A stretch of 64,000 bases of DNA from JBBROS01 sp965213845 (GTDB lineage: Bacteria > Pseudomonadota > Alphaproteobacteria > Acetobacterales > Acetobacteraceae). A program made the translations under genes and the position numbers. Numbering within the stretch: the first letter of the stretch is position 1; each line of letters opens with the position of its first letter. The notes beneath the pieces were generated by a model that did not search any database, was not told the origin of the DNA, and saw nothing but the letters and a program-made list of their open reading frames with translations. Of this stretch, positions 44,864 through 54,484 are shown in pieces. Location of the stretch: assembly GCA_965213845.1 (NCBI GenBank), contig CBDCAI010000002.1, positions 62,001-126,000 of the forward strand, in the 5' to 3' direction.

Positions 44864-45871
44864 ATGGCCGACGATCGCATCCCCTTGCTGGACCTGGCGG
44901 ACTATCGCGCCGAACGCCCCGGTGCGCGGGCCCGCCTGGCCCAGGCGATCGCCCGCACCAGCGAGGACACGGGCTTCATGCTGCTGGCCAACCACGGCAT
45001 CGCCCAGACGCTGATCGACCGGGTGTTCGATGCCGCGGCCGGCTTCTTCGACCTGCCGATCGAGACCAAGCTGGAGTACAAGATCGGCGACCTGAACATC
45101 GGCTATTTGCCGAACGGGGCGCAGGTCGTGCGGACCAGCACCGTGAACGCGAACACGCGGCCCAACCTGAGCGAGAGCTTCTATATCGTCAGGGACCGTG
45201 CCCCGGACGACCCGGACATCCTGGCCGGCACGCCCTTCGTCGCGCCCAACCGCTGGCCGCAGGGCATGCCGGCGTTCCGGGCCGCCACCATGGAGTACTT
45301 CGGCGCCATGCAGGCGATGGCGCACGCCATGCTGCCGGCCTTCGCCGAAGCGCTGGGCCTGCCGCCCGGCTATTTCGACGCCGACTTCCATGACCCGTCG
45401 TGCACGCTGCGGCTCATCCGATACCCTGCGCAACCGGTGCAGGCCGACAACCAGTTCGGCTTCGCGCCACACATCGACACCAACTTCGTCACCTTCCTTG
45501 CGCAGTCCCGGCTTCCGGGGCTCGAGGTGCGGACGCGGGAGGGCGAGTGGATCCGCCCGCCGGCCATCCCCGGCACCTTCGTCGTGAACACGGCCGAGAT
45601 GCTGGGGCGCTACTCCAACGACCGCTTCGCGCCCACGCCGCACCGCGTGGTGAACAGCAACGCCGGGCTGCGCCACGCCATCCCGTTCTTCTATGGCCCC
45701 AGCAACGACGCCGTCATCCGAGTGGTGGAGACGTGCACCGGCCCCGACAACCCGGCCCGCTACGAGCCGGTGCTGTACCTGGACCACCGGCGGCGGCTCA
45801 ACCTGGCCAACTTCGCGCACCGGCAGGCGACTCCCGCGGCAGCACCCAGCACGGGCGCGCCGGGGAAATGA
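44864..45871 (+). CDS. 2-oxoglutarate/Fe(II) dioxygenase (isopenicillin N synthase family)
   Basis: 335-residue oxygenase of the IPNS-like 2OG-Fe(II) superfamily. The N-terminal DIOX_N domain (IPLLDLADYRAERPGARARL) precedes the jelly-roll core with iron ligands His203 and Asp205 (PHIDTNF) and His260 (PHRVVN), and Arg270 (LRHAIPFF) for 2-oxoglutarate. ATG 44864 has GAAGGA upstream. It is divergent from the curA-like gene. The family hydroxylates or cyclises diverse small molecules; the substrate is not predictable. It is a lone gene. Confidence 0.9.
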   Translation: MADDRIPLLDLADYRAERPGARARLAQAIARTSEDTGFMLLANHGIAQTLIDRVFDAAAGFFDLPIETKLEYKIGDLNIGYLPNGAQVVRTSTVNANTRPNLSESFYIVRDRAPDDPDILAGTPFVAPNRWPQGMPAFRAATMEYFGAMQAMAHAMLPAFAEALGLPPGYFDADFHDPSCTLRLIRYPAQPVQADNQFGFAPHIDTNFVTFLAQSRLPGLEVRTREGEWIRPPAIPGTFVVNTAEMLGRYSNDRFAPTPHRVVNSNAGLRHAIPFFYGPSNDAVIRVVETCTGPDNPARYEPVLYLDHRRRLNLANFAHRQATPAAAPSTGAPGK

Positions 45872-45941
45872 TCGACTGTTGCGCCCATCCGTGCGATCCC
45901 AGCGCTTCGATCGCTTCAAGAACTGACGATAGGATCGCCCT

Positions 45942-48900
45942 GTGATCGTTCGCCTGGTGCTGTGGATGTTCGTCGCCCTGTTCGTGGCCGGGCTGGGCGG
46001 CGGGGGATGGTGGCTGACGCATCGCACGGACGATCCGGCGGCGCGGGCGGTGGCGCTGGAGGGCCGCAGCGACTTCCGGGGCGCCGTCATCGAATGGCGC
46101 AACGCCGTGCTGAAGCATCCCGAAAGCGCCGACGCGCAGCTTCGTCTGTCGGAGGCGATGCTCCGGGTCTATGACGGCGCCGCCGCCGAGAAGGGCTTCC
46201 GGACGGCCGAGCTGAAGGGCGCGGACCACTGGGCCGTGCTGGCGGGGCTGGGCGAGGCCGACCTGCTGCAGGGCAAGTGGCAGGCGCTGCTGGACGAGCT
46301 GCCGGATGACGGGCCCACCCCGGCACAGAAGTCGCGGCTGCTGCTGCTGCGCGGCACCGCGCAGATCGCGCTCCGCCGCTTCGACGCCGCGCAGGCCACC
46401 CTGACCGCCCTGGACCGCATGGGATCGCCAGGGACGGGGTCGCCGGGGACGGGGTCGCCAGGGACGGGGTCGCCGGGCACGGGATCGCAAGCGACGGAGC
46501 CGCTGCTGCTCGCTGCCCAGCTGGCGCGCGCCACCGGCGACGCGGCCACGGCGGACGCGAAGGTGGACGCGGCACTCCGGCAGAACCCCCGCCTGCTGGA
46601 GGCGCTGCTGCTGAAGACCCGGCTGCTGATGGGGCGCAACGCGCTGCCGCAGGCGATCGACATGGCGGGCCGGGCGATCGAGGCGGCACCGTGGTCGCTG
46701 GCGCCACGGCTGGACCGCGCGACGCTCCTGATGATGAGCGGCGACGAGGCCAAGGCGCGGACGGATATCGACTTCGTGCAGGCGCGCCGGCCCGCCGTGC
46801 CGCTCGCCGTGTTCCTCGATGCCGTGCTGCTGTCCCGCGCCGGCAAGGACATCGAGGCGAACGCCGCGCTGGACCGGCTGGGCGCGAACGGCGACCAGTT
46901 CCCCCGGGCCGACTACCTGCATGCGACCGTCGCCGCGCGCCTGGGCAACGCCGAGCGGGCCATGGCGCTCGCCACCCGCTACAACGCGCGCTTCCCGGCC
47001 GACCGGGAGGGCATCCTGCTGCTGGCGCGGACGGAGCTCGTGGCCAGGCGGCCCGACCTCGCGGCGCCGCTGCTGGAGAAGGCGCTTGCCAACCCGCAGG
47101 CGGTGATCGACACGGCCAAGCCCGCATCGGCCGCTGCCGACACGACCAAGCCCGCATCGGCTGCTGCCGACACGACGAAGCCCGCATCGGCCGCTGCCGA
47201 CACGACCAAGCCCGCATCGGCTGCTGCCGACACGACCAAGCCCGCATCGGCTGCTGCCGACACGACGAAGCCCGCATCGGCCGCGCCCGACACGGCCATG
47301 CTGGCGCTGCTCGGAGCGGCCTACGAGGCGCAGGGGAACGATGCGGCGGCGTTGCGGGTGCGCCAGGCGGCCGCGGCCGCCGCACCGGGGAACCCCGGCG
47401 TGCTGACCGGGCTCGGCCTGTCGCAGCTGCGGCTCGGCGACACGACGGCCGGGATGGAGACGCTGGAGCGGTCCGCCGCGCTGGCGCCGCCCTCGCCCTC
47501 CATCAGCAACGGGCTGTTCGGCGCGGCGTTGGGGGCCGGCGACCTCGCCCAGGCGCAGGCCGTGCTGGAGCGCCGCCGGGCCCAGGAGGGTGAGACGGAG
47601 GCCGTGGGATCGATGTCGGCTTTGCTGCTGCTGGCGCGGGGCGACGGCGATGGCGCGCGACAGGCCTTCGAGGCCGTGGTGAAGGCCTATCCCGATGCGA
47701 CCGGCGCGAAGGTGAACCTCGCCAAGCTGCAGATGGTGCAGGGCCACGCGGCCGAAGCCGACACGCTGCTGCAGCAGATCCTGGCCAAGGCGCCCGGCGA
47801 CCCCCTGGCCCTGGCTGCGCTGGTGGAGCTTCGCGCCCAGGCGAAGGACTATGCCGGCGCGCTGACGGCGGTCGGTGCCGCCGAAGCGGCAACGCCCGGC
47901 GAGGAGCGGCTGCTCGTCCTGCGGGCCAGCATCCTGGTCCGGTCGGGGGATGCGAAGGGGGCTGCGGCCCTGCTGGAGACGCGGCGCGCGACGGCGGTCC
48001 TGTCGCCCGCGGCGTTGGCGGTGCTGGCGCGGGCCGAGGCGGCAGCCGGCACGACGGACGCGGCGATCACGACCTACCGGGAGATCCTGAAAGCCGCCCC
48101 GAACGACGGCCCGGCACAGCTCGGCCTGTTGACCGCGTTGCTGCGGACCAACCGGGTAGACGAGGCGCGCGCCACCCTGCGGGCCGGCCTGGCGCAAAGC
48201 CCCGGGACGCTGCGGCTGCTGCAGGGACTGACCTCGCTGGAGTTGCGGACGGCCGGGCTGGATGCGGCGCTGAAGACGGCGGCGGAGCTGCGGGCGGATC
48301 CGCGCAACATGCCCGATGCCGCCATCCTGCAGGGCGACGTGCTGATGCAGGCCGGGCAGACCGCCCGGGCGGTGCAGGCCTACCGTGCGGAGTTCGACCT
48401 GGTCCCCAGCAAGCTGCTGGCGCTGCGCGTCGCCGACTCGACCGCTGCCGCGGGTCAGGCGGATGCCGCGGCCACCTTCCTGCGCGCGTGGGCGCAAGGC
48501 CATCCCGACGACCCCGACGTCTCGCGCGTGCTGGCCCGCATGGACGTGGCGGCCGGGCGCTGGTCGGAGGCGCAGACGGACCTCGAGGCGCGGCTGAAGC
48601 GGCGGCCGAACGACCCCATCGCGTTGAACGACCTGGCCTTCATCTACCAGACCCACAACGACGACCGGGCCCTGGCGCTGGCCCAGCAGGCGTATCGCCT
48701 GGCCCCGGGACCCGAGATCGCGGACACGCTGGGCTGGATCATGCTGCAGCATGGCGATTCCTCGGGTGCGCTGGCGCTGCTGCAGCGCGCGCAAATCGGC
48801 CTGCCGGACAACCCGGCCGTGGCCTACCACCTGGCCGCGGCCCTGCAGAAGGACGGTCAGCCCGAGGAGAGTCGCAAGCTGCTGCAATCCTTGGTCGCCC

Positions 48901-48968
48901 GCCCGCAGCCCTTCGGGGATCGGAGCGCGGCGGAGTCGCTGCTGCGCGCGCTGCCGCCCGCCCGCTGA
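45942..48968 (+). CDS. Large TPR protein with membrane anchor and tandem-repeat inserts
   Basis: 1008-residue protein. A single N-terminal membrane helix (LVLWMFVALFVAGLGGGGWW) is followed by an almost uninterrupted array of tetratricopeptide repeats exposed to the periplasm. It resembles PEP-CTERM/exosortase-system TPR proteins and other envelope scaffold proteins, but no exosortase gene is nearby. Two low-complexity inserts interrupt the array: five GSPGT-type units near residues 161-185, and six TTKPASAAAD-type units near 390-450. Start is GTG 45942 with a weak AGGA upstream; a nearby alternative cannot be excluded. Likely a multiprotein or polysaccharide-export scaffold. Confidence 0.82.
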   Translation: MIVRLVLWMFVALFVAGLGGGGWWLTHRTDDPAARAVALEGRSDFRGAVIEWRNAVLKHPESADAQLRLSEAMLRVYDGAAAEKGFRTAELKGADHWAVLAGLGEADLLQGKWQALLDELPDDGPTPAQKSRLLLLRGTAQIALRRFDAAQATLTALDRMGSPGTGSPGTGSPGTGSPGTGSQATEPLLLAAQLARATGDAATADAKVDAALRQNPRLLEALLLKTRLLMGRNALPQAIDMAGRAIEAAPWSLAPRLDRATLLMMSGDEAKARTDIDFVQARRPAVPLAVFLDAVLLSRAGKDIEANAALDRLGANGDQFPRADYLHATVAARLGNAERAMALATRYNARFPADREGILLLARTELVARRPDLAAPLLEKALANPQAVIDTAKPASAAADTTKPASAAADTTKPASAAADTTKPASAAADTTKPASAAADTTKPASAAPDTAMLALLGAAYEAQGNDAAALRVRQAAAAAAPGNPGVLTGLGLSQLRLGDTTAGMETLERSAALAPPSPSISNGLFGAALGAGDLAQAQAVLERRRAQEGETEAVGSMSALLLLARGDGDGARQAFEAVVKAYPDATGAKVNLAKLQMVQGHAAEADTLLQQILAKAPGDPLALAALVELRAQAKDYAGALTAVGAAEAATPGEERLLVLRASILVRSGDAKGAAALLETRRATAVLSPAALAVLARAEAAAGTTDAAITTYREILKAAPNDGPAQLGLLTALLRTNRVDEARATLRAGLAQSPGTLRLLQGLTSLELRTAGLDAALKTAAELRADPRNMPDAAILQGDVLMQAGQTARAVQAYRAEFDLVPSKLLALRVADSTAAAGQADAAATFLRAWAQGHPDDPDVSRVLARMDVAAGRWSEAQTDLEARLKRRPNDPIALNDLAFIYQTHNDDRALALAQQAYRLAPGPEIADTLGWIMLQHGDSSGALALLQRAQIGLPDNPAVAYHLAAALQKDGQPEESRKLLQSLVARPQPFGDRSAAESLLRALPPAR
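46421..46495 (+). repeat. Five tandem 15-bp repeats in the TPR gene
   Basis: Five head-to-tail units of GGGGTCGCCGGGGAC with single-base variants, giving repeated GSPGT. The unit is a multiple of three. The insert sits in a loop between TPR helices. Confidence 0.92.
47111..47290 (+). repeat. Six tandem 30-bp repeats in the TPR gene
   Basis: Six units of 30 bp, beginning with CACGACCAAGCCCGCATCGG, differing at a few third-base and one terminal position. Each encodes TTKPASAAAD. An internal alternation of GCC/GCT and ACC/ACG patterns suggests duplication of pairs. Confidence 0.95.
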
Positions 48969-48972
48969 ACTT

Positions 48973-50433
48973 TCAGCCGGCGTCGCCCCATTCGTCGCCC
49001 CGCAGCTCCGGCGTGTCGTAATCCTGGAGCCGCTGCCAGTGGTCCTCGAGATCCTCCACGAAGAATGAGCGGATCAGGCCGTCGGCCAGCCGGGCCGCGC
49101 CGGCGCTGATGGCCGGGATGTCGCCCGTCAACTTGAAGTGGCTGAGCGTGCCGGCGAAGTTGAGGCAGGAGACGCGCGCGACCCAGGCGTCGGCGGGCGT
49201 CAGCGGCTGGAACTCGAAGGCCGGGCCCAGGAAGGGGCTGGCGGCGTAGTCCGCGCCCTCGGCCACGACAGGCGGGTAGGCGTCCCGCCAGCGCTGCATA
49301 CCGGCGGCCAGCGCCGCCAGCTCCGGCCGGCGGTCGGTGTCGATGCCGAAGCCGGTCGCCGGGATGACGAAGTCGAACGCCTGGTCGCCCTGCGGCGTCT
49401 GCAGCACGGCGCGCCCGTCGACTTCGGCCGCAGCGGTGACGGGGCACGAGGTCTTCAGGACGAAGTTGCTGTGCCGGGTGCAGCGCAGCACGGAAAGCCG
49501 GGGGGGCGGGGTGCCGGTCTTTTCCAAGAACGTGGTGATGGCGACCCGGCGCGCGAGCGGCAGGTCGTAGTAGCCGGCGTTCAGGCCGGGGCTGGAGGCG
49601 CCCATGCCCTTGTGGATCAGCGGGATGGCAGCGCGGCGCACGAGCATGGTCACGGTCGCGGCCCCGGCCTCCAGCGATGCGCCCGCGTTGTCGAAGCCGG
49701 AGGCGCCGCCGCCCACGACGGCGACGTCCTTGCCGGCCAGGGCGGCGAAGTCGATGGCGGCGGAGCTGTGGGCGCACAGCCCGGGCGGCAGGGCGCGGAA
49801 CAGCACCGGCATCGTGGGGCCGCCGAGCCCGTCGCGCCCGCTGGCCAGCACGACGCGCCGTGCGGCCAGGGTGCGGCCGTCGGCGAAGTCGAGCACGAGG
49901 CCATCGCCGTGCGGCCGCAGCCCGGTCAGGCGGACGCCGTTCTCGACCGGCAGCTGCAGCACCTGGCGATACCAGCGCAGGTAGTCCATCCATTGCGGGC
50001 GCGGGATGCGCCACAGCGTGTCCCAGGCGGCGGGGCCGAACTGGGCCTCGTACCAGGCCCGGAACGTAAGGCTCGGCAGGCCGAGCGCCGGGCCGGTGAG
50101 CTGCTTCGGGGACCGCAGGGTCTCCATGCGGGCGAAGGTCACCCAGGGACCTTCCTGGCCTTCGGGGCTCGAGTCGAACAGGCGGATGTTGCGGACGCCG
50201 TCGCGGATCAGCGCGAAGGCGACGGTCAGGCCCGCCATGCCGGCGCCGATGACGGCGACATCGAGCACGGGGCCGAGTGCCGTGTCGTGGCGGGGCGTGA
50301 TCCAGTCGGGCGCCGGCTGGTTCAGCACCAGGAGCTCGCGGGCCAGCCGGGCCTCCAGCGCGGCCAGGCTGGTGGGGTCGCCGTCGTGCGCCGTGATGGC
50401 CGGGCTGTGGTTCGGGGCGGGCATGCTCGACAT
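48973..50433 (-). CDS. Flavin-containing monooxygenase-like NAD(P)-binding protein
   Basis: 486-residue flavoprotein. The FAD-binding Rossmann motif VAVIGAGMAGLTVA is near residue 60, and a second dinucleotide fold VAVVGGGASGFDNAG near 240, as in FMO/Baeyer-Villiger-type enzymes. The segment RRVVLASGRDGLGG fits NADPH/FAD interface strands. The FXGXXXHXXXY fingerprint of FMOs is not seen. It would oxygenate small nucleophilic or carbonyl compounds. The ATG gives an N-terminal extension of about 55 residues before the first fold. Convergent with the TPR gene. Confidence 0.8.
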   Translation of the reverse strand: MSSMPAPNHSPAITAHDGDPTSLAALEARLARELLVLNQPAPDWITPRHDTALGPVLDVAVIGAGMAGLTVAFALIRDGVRNIRLFDSSPEGQEGPWVTFARMETLRSPKQLTGPALGLPSLTFRAWYEAQFGPAAWDTLWRIPRPQWMDYLRWYRQVLQLPVENGVRLTGLRPHGDGLVLDFADGRTLAARRVVLASGRDGLGGPTMPVLFRALPPGLCAHSSAAIDFAALAGKDVAVVGGGASGFDNAGASLEAGAATVTMLVRRAAIPLIHKGMGASSPGLNAGYYDLPLARRVAITTFLEKTGTPPPRLSVLRCTRHSNFVLKTSCPVTAAAEVDGRAVLQTPQGDQAFDFVIPATGFGIDTDRRPELAALAAGMQRWRDAYPPVVAEGADYAASPFLGPAFEFQPLTPADAWVARVSCLNFAGTLSHFKLTGDIPAISAGAARLADGLIRSFFVEDLEDHWQRLQDYDTPELRGDEWGDAG

Positions 50434-50662
50434 CGGTCTTTTGCTGCACTGCGGGACGGGGGGTGGTCAAGCGCTGGATGCCACGCCGTCGGACCCGGCC
50501 GGTTGTAATCGACCGGCGATGCGCCCAGAGTGCGGCTGCAACGGTGCCGACTCGCGTGCACACCCGGCCATCCGGCAGGGTGCCCGACCATGGCGCCGGA
50601 TGCCGGCCCGCGGCACCGTGATGTTGGCCCGCAGACCAGCCACACTCTGAAGGGACGCCACC

Positions 50663-50794
50663 ATGGCCAAGGGACAGAAGCGGAGCACCCGCGAGATCAA
50701 GAAGCCGAAGGCCAGCAAGGTCGCGGTGGCTTCGCCGTCGTCGATCCTGCAGCCGCGGCCGGAGAAGTCGTCCGGCAAGGGTTCGGACAAGTAG
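50663..50794 (+). CDS. 43-residue basic protein
   Basis: Short gene, outside normal length cut-offs, giving MAKGQKRSTREIKKPKAS and continuing to a Lys-rich end. Small Lys/Arg-rich proteins beginning MAKGQ are common as hypothetical genes in alphaproteobacteria. GAAGGGA lies upstream of the ATG. Possibly nucleic-acid or ribosome associated, inferred only from charge. The next small gene follows 16 bp later and may be cotranscribed. Confidence 0.7.
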   Translation: MAKGQKRSTREIKKPKASKVAVASPSSILQPRPEKSSGKGSDK

Positions 50795-50810
50795 AGAAGG
50801 AGCAGGTCCC

Positions 50811-50990
50811 ATGGCGTTCAGCATGTCGTACGACAGCAAGCCCCCCGCCCCGCCGAAGAAGGCCGAGGTGAAGGTCGAAGCCGCCAAGCCGGCCCGGACC
50901 GGCCGGGCGAACCGCCCGAACAGCCCGCAGGCGCGGGCCGAGGCGCTGTTCGAGAAGCGTCCGGCGGCCGAGACCGCGCCCGAAGAGTAG
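50811..50990 (+). CDS. 59-residue Lys/Pro-rich small protein
   Basis: Short gene with a strong AGAAGGAG ribosome-binding site before the ATG. The product begins MAFSMSYDSKPPAPPKK and ends in an acidic tail. It is predicted to be disordered with no cofactor motif. It follows the 43-residue basic gene and precedes the groESL promoter. Function unknown. An operon with the preceding gene is likely from the short gap. Confidence 0.65.
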   Translation: MAFSMSYDSKPPAPPKKAEVKVEAAKPARTGRANRPNSPQARAEALFEKRPAAETAPEE

Positions 50991-51027
50991 CCGGCGGCGG
51001 ACGATTTCGGTCTGCCTGCAAACAAAC

Positions 51028-51054
51028 TTGGCACTCGACCGCATAGAGTGCTAA
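51028..51054. promoter_or_regulatory. CIRCE element (HrcA operator) of groESL
   Basis: Inverted repeat TTGGCACTC and GAGTGCTAA separated by nine bases (gaccgcata), differing from the canonical TTAGCACTC-N9-GAGTGCTAA at one position in the left arm. It lies 75 bp upstream of groES, where HrcA represses heat-shock transcription. No hrcA gene is in the window. Confidence 0.95.
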
Positions 51055-51129
51055 GACGCCTCCGACGGGCATGGCGCCGCGGCCGAAGGGCATGCGGCGG
51101 ACATCAATCGCCCGCATGGAGCCAATCGC

Positions 51130-51444
51130 ATGAAATTCCGCCCGCTGCACGACCGCGTCGTGATCCGTCGCATCACGCCGCTCGAGAAGTCTGCCGGAGG
51201 GATCATCATCCCCGACACCGTCAAGGAAAAGCCGATGGAGGGCGAGGTGATCGCCGCCGGGCCGGGCGCCCGCAACGAGCAGGGCGCGATCGTGGCGCTG
51301 GACGTGAAGGCCGGCGACCGCGTGCTGTTCGGCAAGTGGTCCGGCACCGAGGTCAAGATCGACGGCGAGGAGCTGCTGATCATGAAGGAAAGCGACCTCA
51401 TGGGCGTGATCGACGGCGCCCCGGCGCTGGCGCGCGCCGCCTGA
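51130..51444 (+). CDS. groES: Co-chaperonin GroES
   Basis: 104-residue lid of the GroEL chamber. The family N-terminus MKFRPLHDRVVIRRI, the mobile loop EKSAGGIIIPDTVKEKP and the C-terminal EELLIMKESDLMGVID are all conserved. It is preceded by a CIRCE repressor site and followed 70 bp later by groEL. Length is slightly above the usual 95-97 because of a C-terminal Ala/Arg tail. Confidence 0.98.
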   Translation: MKFRPLHDRVVIRRITPLEKSAGGIIIPDTVKEKPMEGEVIAAGPGARNEQGAIVALDVKAGDRVLFGKWSGTEVKIDGEELLIMKESDLMGVIDGAPALARAA

Positions 51445-51513
51445 TCAGAACCGCCTGATCGAGACGGCGGCGCCATTGCGCGCCGCTTCAACAGAATTCA
51501 AGGGAAAAGACAC

Positions 51514-53166
<1,653 letters not shown>

Positions 53167-53195
53167 GTCCACGAACCCGAGCAGCCTTGCTTCAG

Positions 53196-53228
53196 CGCCG
53201 CCGTCCGGGAAACCGGGCGGCGGCGTTT
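53196..53228 (+). terminator. Rho-independent terminator after groEL
   Basis: A 13-bp GC-rich stem (left 53196-53208, right 53213-53225, with one G-T pair) is closed by a GAAA tetraloop and followed by TTT, 30 bp after the groEL stop. This is the clearest terminator in the window. Confidence 0.85.
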
Positions 53229-53348
53229 CCATTCCACGGCCTGCGCCCTCGACACCGGCCCTCGCGTCCGGCCACGAAGAGGTGAAGCCGCCCGATGGCC
53301 GGCCGGGCGTTGTCCCGGCACCCGCGCCACAGGAGCAGCCGGACCGCC

Positions 53349-53879
53349 ATGGCCGCCACCCAAGTCCAGGACCCCACGCAGCGCCCGCTGCACCCGTCGT
53401 TGACCCGCAACATCGATGCCCTGCACGAACGCCGCCAGCAGGAGGAGGCCGGGGCAGGGCTGCAGGACCGCATCGCCGGCGCCGTGACGGCCTGCGCCGG
53501 CACGATGGCGTTCGTCTACGCCCACATCGCCGTATACGGCACATGGATCGCCGCCAACCTCGGGTGGGTGCCGGGCCTGCCCCGCTTCGACCGATCGTTC
53601 GACCTTCTGGGGACCGCCGCTTCGGTGGAGGCGATCTTCCTGTCGATGTTCGTGCTGATCAGCCAGAACCGGGACGCCTGCCTGGCCGACAAGCGCGCGG
53701 ACCTGGCCCTGCACATCAACCTGCTGACCGAAGACGAGCTGACCAAGCTGACCCATGTCGTCGCTGCGATCGCCGAGCGGCTGGATGTCCCGCTGGACGA
53801 CCACGACATCCACCACGTGAAGCGCGACATCCCGCCTGAGGCCGTCCTGGACGAGATCGACGCACGGCAGGCGCGCTGA
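53349..53879 (+). CDS. DUF1003 membrane protein
   Basis: 176-residue protein of the DUF1003 family. Two membrane helices in the middle (about residues 40-60 and 80-105) are separated by a short loop, with the conserved block FLSMFVLISQNR following helix two. The N-terminal and C-terminal parts are soluble, and the C-terminal RADLALHINLLTEDELTKLT is the family's second conserved region. Start ATG 53349 (MAATQVQDP) is preferred to an upstream ATG. The family is often linked to magnesium or ion homeostasis, but its role is not established. Confidence 0.88.
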   Translation: MAATQVQDPTQRPLHPSLTRNIDALHERRQQEEAGAGLQDRIAGAVTACAGTMAFVYAHIAVYGTWIAANLGWVPGLPRFDRSFDLLGTAASVEAIFLSMFVLISQNRDACLADKRADLALHINLLTEDELTKLTHVVAAIAERLDVPLDDHDIHHVKRDIPPEAVLDEIDARQAR

Positions 53880-53915
53880 ACGCGGGCTTGCAGGGGACAC
53901 ACGGCAGGGCTGCCC

Positions 53916-53962
53916 TTGCCTCGGTGTGCGTCGAGACATAGCATGCTGATCGTAAGCATGCT
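53916..53962 (+). promoter_or_regulatory. Predicted marR-emrAB promoter with overlapping operator
   Basis: A -35-like TTGCCT (53916-53921) and -10-like TAGCAT (53939-53944) are 17 bp apart. The octamer AGCATGCT occurs twice, at 53940-53947 and 53955-53962, separated by seven bases; each is itself palindromic. The pair overlaps the -10 box, 25 bp before the marR start, as expected for MarR autorepression. Confidence 0.55.
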
Positions 53963-53986
53963 TGTGACAAGCTTCATGGATGAACG

Positions 53987-54484
53987 ATGGCCCATTCCCG
54001 CCCCACCCTCGGCTTCGTGCTGCACGACGTCGCCCGGTTCCTGCGCCGGCGGTTCGAGCAGCATGCACGCGGGCTCGGCCTGACCCGGTCGCAATGGCAG
54101 GTCCTCGCCTTCCTGGCGCCCAACGAAGGCATCCACCAGGCGGCCCTGGCCGACATCCTGGACATCGAGGCGATCACGCTTGTGCGGATCCTGGACCGGC
54201 TGGAGGCGGCCGGCTTTATCGAGCGGCGGCAACACCCGACCGACCGGCGCGTCTGGCTGCTGCACCTAACCGCCAAGGCCCATCCCGTGCTGACCCATAT
54301 GCGGGAACTCGGTGACATCACCCGCGGCGAGGCCTTGGCCGGCATCCCCGAGGCCGCGCGCGAGGCGCTGATGCTGAACCTGTGTCTCATGAAGAAGAAC
54401 CTGGTGCTGGCTTGCGAACGGCCGCCCCAGACCGACCGGCCTGCCGCCCCGGCCGTCGTCAGCGCGGAGGCGGAACATGTCTGA
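53987..54484 (+). CDS. MarR-family transcriptional regulator
   Basis: 165-residue winged-helix repressor. The MarR core covers about residues 8-140, with the recognition helix near LADILDIEAITLVRILDRLEAAG and the wing in RRQHPTDRRVWLLHLT. It probably represses its own operon at the repeated AGCATGCT site, and is released by a ligand that the pump exports. Its stop lies within the emrA start region (8-bp overlap), giving translational coupling. The C-terminal extension is Pro/Ala-rich. Confidence 0.92.
   Translation: MAHSRPTLGFVLHDVARFLRRRFEQHARGLGLTRSQWQVLAFLAPNEGIHQAALADILDIEAITLVRILDRLEAAGFIERRQHPTDRRVWLLHLTAKAHPVLTHMRELGDITRGEALAGIPEAAREALMLNLCLMKKNLVLACERPPQTDRPAAPAVVSAEAEHV

Noticed and set aside
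45798..48887. Long open frame antisense to the TPR gene
   Set aside because: High GC content makes antisense frames long; the product is an Arg/Gln/His-rich composition artefact with no family resemblance, while the sense frame has TPR repeats and a membrane anchor.
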